Part shown: positions 7,355 through 15,081 of the stretch, piece after piece
How positions within the stretch are numbered: the stretch's first letter is position 1
How the letters are laid out: each line of letters opens with the position of its first letter
Assembly (NCBI GenBank): GCA_964617625.1
Contig: CAZTZL010000065.1
Coordinates: 1-15,081 of the forward strand
From: CAZTZL01 sp964617625
GTDB lineage: Bacteria > Zhuqueibacterota > QNDG01 > DSAB01
Reading direction: 5' to 3'
DNA length: 15,081 nucleotides
Made by a program: the position numbers and the translations under genes
The notes under the pieces: generated by a model
What the model was told of the DNA's origin: nothing
Database searches by the model: none
The model's input: only the letters and a program-made list of their open reading frames with translations

Positions 7355-8767
7355 ATGACACCAAAAAATTTCTTCGAATTTGCCCAGAAAAACAATGCTA
7401 AATTGGTTGATCTGAAATTTGTGGATCTGCTGGGAACATGGCAGCATTGTACTTTTCCCATTGAAACATGGGATGAATCCACTTTTGTGGACGGCGTCGG
7501 ATTTGACGGTTCTTCGATTCGAGGATGGCAGGGAATCCATATGTCGGATATGCTTGCAATCCCGGATCCGAATACGGTGGTGGTTGATCCTTTTTTCAAG
7601 GAACCGATTGTCAGTGTAATAGCCGATATTGTCGATCCGGTCTCCAAAGAGAATTATACACGGGACCCGCGACACATTGCCATGAAAGGTACGAAATATC
7701 TGAAAAAAACCGGTATTGCGGATACGTGCTATATCGGACCCGAGCCGGAATTCTTTATCTTTGACGAGGTCCGGTATGAACAGAATCAGCACACCGGAAT
7801 GTATATGATCGATTCCGTCGAGGGCTCGTGGAATACAGCGAGATTTGAGGAACCCAACCTTGGGTACAAACCAAGCTTCAAGGGCGGTTACTTTCCGGTA
7901 AGCCCGACTGATACATTGCAGGACTTGCGCACCGAGATGGTTCTTGAAATGATGAAAGTAGGGATTATCGTCGAGGCCCACCATCACGAAGTAGCAACAG
8001 CCGGACAGGCAGAGATTGATATGAAGTTCCAGGACCTGGTCAAGATGGCTGACCAGTTTATGTGGTATAAATACATTGTCAAGAACGTTGCCAAGAGGAA
8101 TGGCAAAACGGTCACATTTATGCCAAAGCCGGTATTTCAGGACAATGGCAGCGGGATGCATACGCATATCTCGTTGTGGAAAAGCGGAAAACCGCTGTTT
8201 GCAGGCAAGGGATATGCGGGATTAAGTGACATTGGATTGTATGCATGTGGCGGTATATTGAAGCATGCGCCGGCTATTTTGGCATTTGCGGCTCCGACAA
8301 CGAACTCATATCGCCGTCTGGTGCCTGGTTTTGAGGCACCGGTGAATTTGGTGATGAGTGCACGAAATCGATCTGCCGGGGTGCGGATACCCATGTACTC
8401 GCCGAATCCGAAAGCAAAACGGCTTGAGTTTCGCTGTCCCGATCCGACAGCCAATGGATATCTGGCATGGACGGCAATGCTTATGGCCGCGATAGATGGC
8501 ATTACAAATAAAATCGACCCGGGTAAGCCACTGGATCGTGATATCTATGAGATGACGCCGGAGGAGTTGGCAAAATATCCGAAGACTCCCGGTTCACTGG
8601 CTGAAGCAGTCGATGCTCTCGAGAAGGACCACAAATTTCTGCTGACAGGCGATGTTTTTACCAAGGATGTTATCGAGACGTGGATTAAGTGGAAGCGTGA
8701 AAATGAATTGGATGAAATTGCGCTGCGGCCGCATCCACATGAATTCCATTTATATTATGACAGTTGA
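7355..8767 (+). CDS. glnA: Glutamine synthetase, type I
   Basis: Cytoplasmic dodecameric enzyme making glutamine from glutamate, ammonia and ATP. It has 470 residues, full length for bacterial GSI. ATG 7355 has AAGGAG 9 nt upstream. The N-terminal beta-grasp domain has FDGSSIRGW. The catalytic domain shows GPEPEFF (Glu130, Glu132), HHEVATAGQAEID (Glu212, Glu220) and GSGMHTHISLW (His269), the metal and nucleotide ligands, at positions almost identical to the Salmonella enzyme. PTTNSYRRLVPGFEAPVNL carries the glutamate flap, and RNRSAGVRIP follows it. Tyr398 in DIYEMTPEE aligns with the tyrosine adenylylated by GlnE in the GSI-beta type, so covalent control is possible, although no glnE lies in this window. 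The stop overlaps the gltB start by one base, giving a translationally coupled glnA-gltB pair. The tRNA-Asn directly upstream may share its promoter. Confidence 0.98.
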   Translation: MTPKNFFEFAQKNNAKLVDLKFVDLLGTWQHCTFPIETWDESTFVDGVGFDGSSIRGWQGIHMSDMLAIPDPNTVVVDPFFKEPIVSVIADIVDPVSKENYTRDPRHIAMKGTKYLKKTGIADTCYIGPEPEFFIFDEVRYEQNQHTGMYMIDSVEGSWNTARFEEPNLGYKPSFKGGYFPVSPTDTLQDLRTEMVLEMMKVGIIVEAHHHEVATAGQAEIDMKFQDLVKMADQFMWYKYIVKNVAKRNGKTVTFMPKPVFQDNGSGMHTHISLWKSGKPLFAGKGYAGLSDIGLYACGGILKHAPAILAFAAPTTNSYRRLVPGFEAPVNLVMSARNRSAGVRIPMYSPNPKAKRLEFRCPDPTANGYLAWTAMLMAAIDGITNKIDPGKPLDRDIYEMTPEELAKYPKTPGSLAEAVDALEKDHKFLLTGDVFTKDVIETWIKWKRENELDEIALRPHPHEFHLYYDS

Positions 8768-11700
8768 TGGAAAGAAAACATAAACAGTATTTCAAGCAAA
8801 ATGCAGCTGGTGTTTTTCAAAAGCAGGGTCTCTATGATCCTGCTTTTGAACATGATAGCTGCGGTATCGGTTTTGTGGTCCGAATCAATGGAGAAGCGGG
8901 CCATACCATCGTTGAAAACGGAATTCAAGTTCTAATCAATCTGGAACATCGCGGTGCGGTTGGAGGAGATAAATCCACCGGCGATGGAGCCGGCCTTTTA
9001 ATTCAGATTCCCGATACATTTTTCAGACGCGCATGTCGTGATTTTAAACTCCCCGTTTCAGGCGATTATGGCGTCGGTATGGTTTTCTTGCCTTCGGATG
9101 AATTGCTTGCCAAGCGCTGCCGATCCGTTTTCGAAAAGATAGTCAGCCAGGAAGGCGGTCAGGTACTTGGATGGCGGCCGGTTCCCATTCAGGACAATCA
9201 TCTTGGCCATCTTGCCCGTTCCACCGAACCTCAGGTATTTCAGCTTTTCATCGCACGAAATCAAATTCCTTCCGAATCATTTGAGTGTAAACTTTACGTA
9301 ATCCGGCGGCTTGTCGAAAAACAGATTGCCAGTTGGCTGGATGAAAATGCGAGCCAGTTTTATATTGTTAGCTTGTCCAGCCGGACAATCGTGTATAAAG
9401 GGCTTTTAACCGGCACCCAGCTTCCTCAATTTTATCCCGACCTGAAAGATTCTCTTTTTATGAGCGCCTATGCGCTGGTTCATCAGCGTTACAGTACAAA
9501 CACATTGCCCACATGGAACCTGGCGCAGCCCTTTCGTTATGTCGCCCATAACGGCGAGATTAACACGCTTAGAGGCAATATCAATCGAATGCGCGCAAGA
9601 GAGAGGACCATGGCGTCCCCGCTTCTTGGAAAAGACATTGATAAAATCAAACCCGTTATTATCGAAGGCGGCAGTGATTCTGCCATATTTGACAATGTTC
9701 TTGAGTTAATCGTTATGGCAGGCCGTTCCATTCCCCATGCCATGATGATGATGGTACCGGAAGCCTGTTCACCAGAGATACTCATGAGTGAAGACAAGCG
9801 CGCTTTTTATGAATTTCATTCGGCCATTATGGAACCCTGGGATGGCCCGGCGGCGCTCGTATTTACGGATGGCCGATACATCGGGGGGACACTGGACCGG
9901 AACGGTCTGCGCCCCGCCCGGTATACGGTCACCCGGGACGGCATTATCGTCATGGCCTCGGAAACCGGAGTTCTGGATTTCCCCGGCCATCAGATTCAGA
10001 GCCGGGGGCGTTTGCAGCCGGGAAAAATGTTTCTTGTCGATCTGAAACAGCATCGCATTGTTCCGGACAATGAAATCAAGGCTAAATTGTCCCGCCAGAG
10101 TCCGTACCGGAGATGGATCAAGGAAAAACGGATCGATTTGAGGGGAATGTTTATCCCGTCCCGGATTCCTTCCATGGAAGACGATATTTTACTTCGGAAA
10201 CAGCACGTTTTCGGGTATACGGATGAAGAACTCAAAATGGTGATCAGCCCGATGGCGTCCAGAGGGCAGGAAGCGATCGGGTCGATGGGAAATGATACCG
10301 CCCTGGCTGTTCTCTCGAACCGTTCTCAACTTCTTTTTGCCTATTTCAAACAACTGTTTGCCCAGGTGACCAATCCACCCATTGACCCGCTGAGAGAAGA
10401 ACTGGTCATGTCACTGGACAGTTTTCTCGGACGCGAGAGCAATTTTTTGGAGGAGACTGCAAATCAATATCGCGGATTCAAACTTCCTCATCCCGTCATG
10501 ACGATTCAGGATATGGTCCAGCTCAAAGAGACCAATCATCCTGCAATCGTCATTCACGAACTGGATATGGTTTTCCCGGCTCAGGGTTCCGGTAAAGAGT
10601 TAAAGAAGGCCTTGCACGGGTTGTTCCGTCAGGCAGAATCAGCCATTGACAGGGGCGTTACCCTGATGGTTCTTACGGATCGGAATGTCGATCAAAATCA
10701 TGCACCGATTCCTGCTCTTTTAGCTTCAGCGGGATTGCATCATTATCTGATTAAAAAAGGAAAGCGGAGCGCAGTCGGCATCATTATCGAAACAGGGGAA
10801 GCGAGAGAGGTGATGCATTTTGCCCTGTTAGTCGGTTATGGCGCAGATGCCATTTGTCCCTATGTTGCTTTTCATACGGTGCGCCGCATGTCGGAATCCG
10901 GTCTGCTTGAAAGTGTGGAATCTCCTGAAGAAGCCATGGATGCCTATATTACGGCAATTAAAAAGGGTTTATTGAAAACAATGAGCCGTATGGGCATCTC
11001 GACACTGCACAGTTTTTTCGGTTCACAAATTTTCGAGGCGGTCGGTCTCAGCCGGAAGCTCATCGATTCCTATTTTTGCGGGACATCTTCCCGCATTGGC
11101 GGCATGGATTTGGATGAAATTGCCAGGGAAGTGAATCTCCGTCATTGTAAAGGCTATCCGATTCAAAAGCCGGTGGAAAAACTTTTAGATGCCGGAGGTT
11201 CGTATCATATTCGAGTAAACGGGGAAAAACATTTCTGGAATCCCGAAGCCATTTATCATCTGCAACAGGCTGTACGAACCGGTGATTATTCGGTTTTTAA
11301 AACCTATACACAAATCTGTGAAGAACAATCCAGACAAAAAATGACACTTCGGAGTTTGTTCACATATAAAAAATGCAAACCGATACCTATTGAAAAAGTC
11401 GAACCCGTTGAATCCATTGTCAAGCGGTTTGTTTCTGCGGCGATGTCTTTCGGCTCGATCAGCCGGGAAGCACACGAAACCATCGCCATTGCCATGAACC
11501 GGCTGGGAGCGAAAAGCAATTCGGGTGAAGGGGGAGAAGATCCGAAACGGTTTGTTCCGCTTCCCAACGGCGACAGCAAACGCTCGGCGATCAAGCAGGT
11601 GGCTTCGGGCCGGTTTGGCGTGACAACTGCGTATCTCATCAATGCGGATGAAATCCAGATTAAAATGGCCCAGGGCGCGAAACCGGGCGAGGGGGGACAG

Positions 11701-13347
11701 CTCCCGGGACATAAAGTCAGCGAGGAGATTGCCGAGGTCCGGTACACAACACCGGGTGTTACGCTGATTTCGCCTCCGCCCCATCATGATATCTATTCGA
11801 TTGAAGATCTCGCACAGTTGATATTTGATTTAAAATCGGTCAATCCCGATGCGAGAGTCTCGGTTAAACTGGTTTCTGAAGTTGGTGTTGGAACCATTGC
11901 TTCGGGTGTCGCCAAAGCAAAAGCCGACGGCATATTGATATCGGGCCACGATGGCGGGACGGGCGCCTCGCCGTTAACCGCTATCAAACATGCGGGATTG
12001 CCGTGGGAGTTAGGTCTGGCCGAAACCCAGCAGTCGCTGATCGGCAACAAGCTTCGGGACCGGATTCGAATCCAGGTGGACGGACAATTGAAAACAGGAC
12101 GGGATCTTGCCATTGCCGCGCTGCTTGGTGCTGAAGAATTTGGATTCGGCACATCTATCCTCATTACACTGGGATGTGTCATGATGCGCAAATGTCATCT
12201 GAATACCTGTCCTGTCGGAGTGGCCACGCAGGATCCGGATTTAAGATCCCGATTTACCGGGAAACCCGAACATGTCGAAAATTTTCTAAGATTCATCGCT
12301 CAGGAGTTGAGAGAAAATATGGCCCAGCTCGGGTTCAAAACGATCGATGAAATGGTTGGCCGTGCGGATGTATTGGGTTTTAACAAAGCCGTCGAGCACT
12401 GGAAAGCACACAATCTGGACCTGAGTTCGATTTTGTATTCATGGAACAGCGGAAATAAAATCAATCGCCGATGTATCAGACAGCAGGACAAAAATGAAGA
12501 TACGGATTTGGATCAGGTTCTTCTTGAGAAAGTAAAACCTGTTTTCGAATCGAAAGAGAAAGTCTATATTTCATCGCCGGTTCGGAACGTTCATCGAACA
12601 ATCGGAGCCAGGCTCAGCGGAGAAATTGTCAAACGGTTCGGGCCGAAAGGATTGCCCGAAGATCACATTCAGCTTCATTTGAAAGGGTCCGCGGGCCAGA
12701 GTCTCGGCGCGTTTTTAACTCAGGGAATCACGATCCGCGTGGAAGGTGATTCGAACGATTATCTGGGCAAATGCATGTCCGGCGGGAAAATCATTCTTGT
12801 TCCACCTGAGGATGCCACTTTCCGGTCTCATGAAAATGTGATTGTCGGAAACGTGGTTCTTTACGGAGCCACGGGTGGGGAGATATACATCAAAGGAATG
12901 GCCGGCGAGCGTTTTGCCGTCCGAAACAGCGGCGCGAAAGCCGTGGTTGAAGGCGTCGGCGATCACGGATGCGAATACATGACGGGAGGAGTTGTTGTCG
13001 TGATTGGCAGTACAGGCAACAATTTTGCCGCCGGTATGAGCGGCGGGATCGCTTATGTGTACGACCGCTCGCAGCTGTTCGATACCCGGTGCAATCTGGA
13101 TATGGTTAACCTGGAAAGTGTCTGGAGCCGGGAAGATCGAACTCAACTGAAGACCATGCTTGAAAATCATTTGCGTTACACGCAGAGCGAAAGGGCCAAA
13201 ATGCTGCTCGAAAACTGGGAATCGCATCTCCCGCTGTTCGTGAAAGTGATGCCCATCGATTACAAGCTGGTTCTTGAACGGATGCGTTTGAAAGAGGATA
13301 AGGATACCGAAACCGTTTCGGCCACAGAGGAAGTTTTTCAGGGATAA
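8767..13347 (+). CDS. gltB: Glutamate synthase (GOGAT), large/alpha subunit
   Basis: Large subunit of NAD(P)H-dependent glutamate synthase, which transfers the amide of glutamine to 2-oxoglutarate. It has 1526 residues, normal for the family. A short propeptide precedes Cys32 (YDPAFEHDSC), the class II amidotransferase nucleophile exposed by self-cleavage. Then come the glutaminase domain (to about 430), the central domain, the FMN-binding synthase barrel from about 830 (SFGSISREAHE near 895, GAKSNSGEGGEDP, GEGGQLPGHKV, SGHDGGTGASP), the 3Fe-4S motif CVMMRKCHLNTCPVG (Cys1137, 1143 and 1148), and a GXGXG beta-helix from about 1300. ATG 8767 shares its A with the glnA stop (TGATG) and lacks its own Shine-Dalgarno, so translation is probably coupled; a TTG one codon upstream is possible. 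gltD follows 78 bp later and supplies electrons. All key residues are present. Confidence 0.98.
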   Translation: MERKHKQYFKQNAAGVFQKQGLYDPAFEHDSCGIGFVVRINGEAGHTIVENGIQVLINLEHRGAVGGDKSTGDGAGLLIQIPDTFFRRACRDFKLPVSGDYGVGMVFLPSDELLAKRCRSVFEKIVSQEGGQVLGWRPVPIQDNHLGHLARSTEPQVFQLFIARNQIPSESFECKLYVIRRLVEKQIASWLDENASQFYIVSLSSRTIVYKGLLTGTQLPQFYPDLKDSLFMSAYALVHQRYSTNTLPTWNLAQPFRYVAHNGEINTLRGNINRMRARERTMASPLLGKDIDKIKPVIIEGGSDSAIFDNVLELIVMAGRSIPHAMMMMVPEACSPEILMSEDKRAFYEFHSAIMEPWDGPAALVFTDGRYIGGTLDRNGLRPARYTVTRDGIIVMASETGVLDFPGHQIQSRGRLQPGKMFLVDLKQHRIVPDNEIKAKLSRQSPYRRWIKEKRIDLRGMFIPSRIPSMEDDILLRKQHVFGYTDEELKMVISPMASRGQEAIGSMGNDTALAVLSNRSQLLFAYFKQLFAQVTNPPIDPLREELVMSLDSFLGRESNFLEETANQYRGFKLPHPVMTIQDMVQLKETNHPAIVIHELDMVFPAQGSGKELKKALHGLFRQAESAIDRGVTLMVLTDRNVDQNHAPIPALLASAGLHHYLIKKGKRSAVGIIIETGEAREVMHFALLVGYGADAICPYVAFHTVRRMSESGLLESVESPEEAMDAYITAIKKGLLKTMSRMGISTLHSFFGSQIFEAVGLSRKLIDSYFCGTSSRIGGMDLDEIAREVNLRHCKGYPIQKPVEKLLDAGGSYHIRVNGEKHFWNPEAIYHLQQAVRTGDYSVFKTYTQICEEQSRQKMTLRSLFTYKKCKPIPIEKVEPVESIVKRFVSAAMSFGSISREAHETIAIAMNRLGAKSNSGEGGEDPKRFVPLPNGDSKRSAIKQVASGRFGVTTAYLINADEIQIKMAQGAKPGEGGQLPGHKVSEEIAEVRYTTPGVTLISPPPHHDIYSIEDLAQLIFDLKSVNPDARVSVKLVSEVGVGTIASGVAKAKADGILISGHDGGTGASPLTAIKHAGLPWELGLAETQQSLIGNKLRDRIRIQVDGQLKTGRDLAIAALLGAEEFGFGTSILITLGCVMMRKCHLNTCPVGVATQDPDLRSRFTGKPEHVENFLRFIAQELRENMAQLGFKTIDEMVGRADVLGFNKAVEHWKAHNLDLSSILYSWNSGNKINRRCIRQQDKNEDTDLDQVLLEKVKPVFESKEKVYISSPVRNVHRTIGARLSGEIVKRFGPKGLPEDHIQLHLKGSAGQSLGAFLTQGITIRVEGDSNDYLGKCMSGGKIILVPPEDATFRSHENVIVGNVVLYGATGGEIYIKGMAGERFAVRNSGAKAVVEGVGDHGCEYMTGGVVVVIGSTGNNFAAGMSGGIAYVYDRSQLFDTRCNLDMVNLESVWSREDRTQLKTMLENHLRYTQSERAKMLLENWESHLPLFVKVMPIDYKLVLERMRLKEDKDTETVSATEEVFQG

Positions 13348-13348
13348 G

Positions 13349-13401
13349 GGTTTTCTGCGATAACCATAATTCAGTATTGATTATTCGAAAACCGGAATTA
13401 T
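13349..13401 (+). other. Interleaved short inverted repeats in the gltB-gltD gap
   Basis: GGTTTTC (13349-13355) pairs with GAAAACC (13387-13393), and ATAATTC (13366-13372) pairs with GAATTAT (13395-13401). The order a-b-a'-b' would allow a pseudoknot or two competing hairpins just before the gltD ribosome site (AAAGG at 13415-13419). Seven-bp AT-rich arms can occur by chance, so a function is only a possibility. Confidence 0.2.
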
Positions 13402-13425
13402 CATATTTCCAAAAAAAGGTTTAAA

Positions 13426-14856
13426 ATGGGCAAGCCGACAGGATTTATGGAATATAAACGGACCAATCCTGTGAAACGTCCGGTACGTGAGCGTATTCAG
13501 GATTTTAAGGAATTCGAGCATCCGCTTCGTCCCGGTGTTCTGCATCAGCAGGCCGCACGGTGCATGGACTGTGGAGTGCCGACGTGTCACGCTTTCGGCT
13601 GCCCGGTAAAAAACCGCGTACCGGAATGGAACGACATGGTCTACCGGAACCACTGGCGAACCGCGCTCGATCTGCTTCATAATACGAATAACTTTCCGGA
13701 AATTACAGGCCGTATCTGTCCGGCTCCGTGTGAATCTGCATGTACACTGTCCATCAATCAGGACCCGGTTACCATCAAGCATATCGAACTGCAAATTGTC
13801 GAAAAAGGCTGGAACGAGGGATGGATTCGTTCCGAACCTTCTCCTTATCAAACAGGGAAAAAAGTGGCGGTCATCGGTTCGGGCCCGGCGGGACTGGCCG
13901 CGGCCCAGCAACTGGCCCGCCGGGGTCACGATGTGACGGTTTTTGAGAAATCCGATCGTATCGGCGGACTGCTGCGTTACGGGATTCCCGATTTCAAACT
14001 CGAGAAGTGGATCATTGACCGGCGGCTGAAGCAGATGGAGGAGGAGGGTGTCGTTTTTGAAACGAAAGTCGACGCCGGTGTCGATCTTTCGACATGGTAC
14101 ATGCTGCGGACGTTTGATGCGACCGTGATTACGGCAGGCGCAACCGTTCCGAGAAATATTGATTTGCCGGGCAGAAATCTGGCGGGTATTCATTTCGCCA
14201 TGGAGTATCTCATCCAGCAAAACCGCCTGATCTCCCGCGACCGTATTTCATCCAAAAACAGAATCACTGCCGAAGGGAAGGATGTGGTCGTCGTCGGAGG
14301 CGGCGATACCGGTTCCGACTGTATCGGCACGGCCCGGCGTCAGGGTGCGCGGAGCATCACACAGATCGAATTGCTGCCCGAACCTCCGAAAAAGCGAACA
14401 ACAAACAATCCGTGGCCGCTGTGGCCGGATGTATTGCGCACTTCGAGTTCCCAGGAAGAGGGGTGCGAAAGAGTGTGGAGTGTTTTGACAAAAGCTTTTA
14501 CAGGGGATGGTAATCAGGTAAAGGGCCTGGAATGTATCAAAATTAAATGGTCGAAACCTGATGAGAGCGGACGCCGGTCGTTTCAGGAAGTTGCGGATTC
14601 GGCATTCAAATTAAAAGCAGATCTGGTTCTTCTTGCCACGGGCTTTCTTCATGTGGAACATGGCCCGCTGGTTGAAAATCTGAACATTCAGTTGAATGAG
14701 GCAGGTCACATTTCTGTTGATTCCGATTATATGACATCCAAGCGGGGTGTTTTCGCGGCCGGAGATTGTGTGGCGGGCGCTTCGCTTGTTGTCCGGGCCA
14801 TTGACCAGGGTAGGCAGGCCGCGGAAGGAGTGGACGCGTATTTGTCCGGAAAATAA
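13426..14856 (+). CDS. gltD: Glutamate synthase (GOGAT), small/beta subunit
   Basis: Flavoprotein that takes electrons from NAD(P)H and passes them through 4Fe-4S clusters to GltB. It has 476 residues, normal length. ATG 13426 follows AAAGG at 6 nt. The N-terminal cluster domain has CMDCGVPTCHAFGC (Cys46, 49, 54 and 59) and CPAPCESAC (Cys98, 102 and 106). The FAD site is VAVIGSGPAGLAAA (GxGxxG at 151-156). The NAD(P)H site is VVVVGGGDTGSDC (291-296). FAAGDCVAGASLVVRAIDQGR near the C-terminus closes the FAD pocket. It is the last gene of the glnA-gltB-gltD run and is followed within about 80 bp by a strong terminator. Related stand-alone oxidoreductases share this fold, but the gltB neighbour settles the assignment. 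Confidence 0.97.
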   Translation: MGKPTGFMEYKRTNPVKRPVRERIQDFKEFEHPLRPGVLHQQAARCMDCGVPTCHAFGCPVKNRVPEWNDMVYRNHWRTALDLLHNTNNFPEITGRICPAPCESACTLSINQDPVTIKHIELQIVEKGWNEGWIRSEPSPYQTGKKVAVIGSGPAGLAAAQQLARRGHDVTVFEKSDRIGGLLRYGIPDFKLEKWIIDRRLKQMEEEGVVFETKVDAGVDLSTWYMLRTFDATVITAGATVPRNIDLPGRNLAGIHFAMEYLIQQNRLISRDRISSKNRITAEGKDVVVVGGGDTGSDCIGTARRQGARSITQIELLPEPPKKRTTNNPWPLWPDVLRTSSSQEEGCERVWSVLTKAFTGDGNQVKGLECIKIKWSKPDESGRRSFQEVADSAFKLKADLVLLATGFLHVEHGPLVENLNIQLNEAGHISVDSDYMTSKRGVFAAGDCVAGASLVVRAIDQGRQAAEGVDAYLSGK

Positions 14857-14877
14857 TTTAATTTCTGATATAAGTTT

Positions 14878-14900
14878 GTAGGTCGGGATTCTATCCCGAC
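14878..14900 (+). repeat. REP-like hairpin preceded by GTAG
   Basis: GTCGGGAT (14882-14889) and ATCCCGAC (14893-14900) form an 8-bp perfect stem with a TCT loop. GTAG (14878-14881) stands directly at its 5' foot. That is the layout of REP palindromes mobilised by RAYT (Y1, TnpA-REP) transposases. No T-run follows, so it is unlikely to be a terminator. No transposase gene is in the window. Confidence 0.5.
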
Positions 14901-14934
14901 ATTAATGGTATGTTGGTGAAAAAGATTAATTAGC

Positions 14935-14970
14935 AAGTCCGAAATCTCCGTTTGGAGTTTCGGGCTTTTT
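14935..14970 (+). terminator. Rho-independent terminator of glnA-gltB-gltD
   Basis: AAGTCCGAAA (14935-14944) pairs with TTTCGGGCTT (14958-14967), with one T-G wobble. The stem continues, after a one-base bulge at 14945, with CTCC/GGAG closing a GTTT loop. A T-tract at 14966-14970 follows. It lies about 80 bp after the gltD stop, facing the right way. Confidence 0.85.
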
Positions 14971-14984
14971 GTTAATTCATATCA

Positions 14985-15081
14985 ACACCCACCTAAATCC
15001 TCCCTCAAGGGAGGACTTATAGATATTTCCCCTCGAGGGGAAATCCTCATCCCGCTGAGACGGGATGAGGTAAAAGGGTGT
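14985..15081. repeat. Three-hairpin palindromic repeat, cut by the window end
   Basis: ACACCC (14985-14990) and GGGTGT (15076-15081) are inverted and enclose three adjacent hairpins: TCCTCCC/GGGAGGA (14998-15004 and 15009-15015, loop TCAA), ATTTCCCC/GGGGAAAT (15025-15032 and 15037-15044, loop TCGA; the whole is a 20-bp perfect palindrome), and CCTCATCCCG/CGGGATGAGG (15045-15054 and 15061-15070, 6-nt loop). No ORF, T-tract or gene remnant is visible. It looks like a non-coding dispersed element. The right border may lie beyond the window. Confidence 0.65.

Noticed and set aside
7289..8167. 292-codon open frame on the minus strand across glnA
   Set aside because: The antisense of a strongly conserved gene; the translation is His/Ile/Phe-rich without family features.
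13381..14220. 279-codon open frame on the minus strand across gltD
   Set aside because: It mirrors the conserved gltD codons and shows no domain of its own.
14985..15081. CRISPR array or tandem terminators
   Set aside because: The hairpins differ from each other, there are no equal direct repeats with spacers, and no T-tracts follow.

Overview
The window looks like chromosomal DNA from a Gram-negative bacterium of the Fibrobacteres-Chlorobi-Bacteroidetes (FCB) neighbourhood, for example a KSB1-, Calditrichota- or Latescibacterota-like lineage. The main clue is the C-terminal tail of the GH5 enzyme (a FlgD-like Ig fold beginning NFPNPFNP and ending SGMYICRIEVG), the type of sorting tail common in these groups. 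Type I signal peptides, the DUF6599-type protein and a bacterial GS/GOGAT set fit this. The placement is inferred from protein style, not from a phylogenetic marker.

Left part (about 1-6730), sugar and polysaccharide region. Three plus-strand genes encode exported proteins: a large GH31 alpha-glycosidase with an extra C-terminal beta-sandwich module (92-3220), a GH5 mannanase-like enzyme with a sorting tail (3335-4672), and a DUF6599-like protein of unknown function (4745-5689). A minus-strand Gfo/Idh/MocA oxidoreductase (5693-6727) converges on them with a 3-bp gap. A 9-bp inverted repeat (3273-3300) lies just before the GH5 gene.

Middle (6728-7354). A 480-bp AT-rich intergenic region has no convincing gene. 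It carries four copies of the decamer ACA-N4-TGT, arranged as two pairs, each pair spaced exactly 30 bp start to start, plus promoter-like elements. It is followed by a tRNA-Asn(GTT) at 7208-7280.

Right part (7355-14856), ammonium assimilation. glnA (type I glutamine synthetase), gltB (large GOGAT subunit) and gltD (small GOGAT subunit) lie in order on the plus strand. glnA and gltB overlap by one base (TGATG), and gltD follows 78 bp later. GlnA makes glutamine from glutamate and ammonia; GltBD converts glutamine plus 2-oxoglutarate into two glutamates. A rho-independent terminator (14935-14970) closes the unit.

The right edge (14878-15081) is rich in palindromes. It holds a REP-like hairpin directly preceded by GTAG, the terminator, and a run of three adjacent hairpins bracketed by ACACCC/GGGTGT that reaches the end of the window. 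These look like dispersed non-coding repeats. No complete new system is evident. The best leads are the phased decamer pairs, the three-hairpin repeat and the REP-like element.
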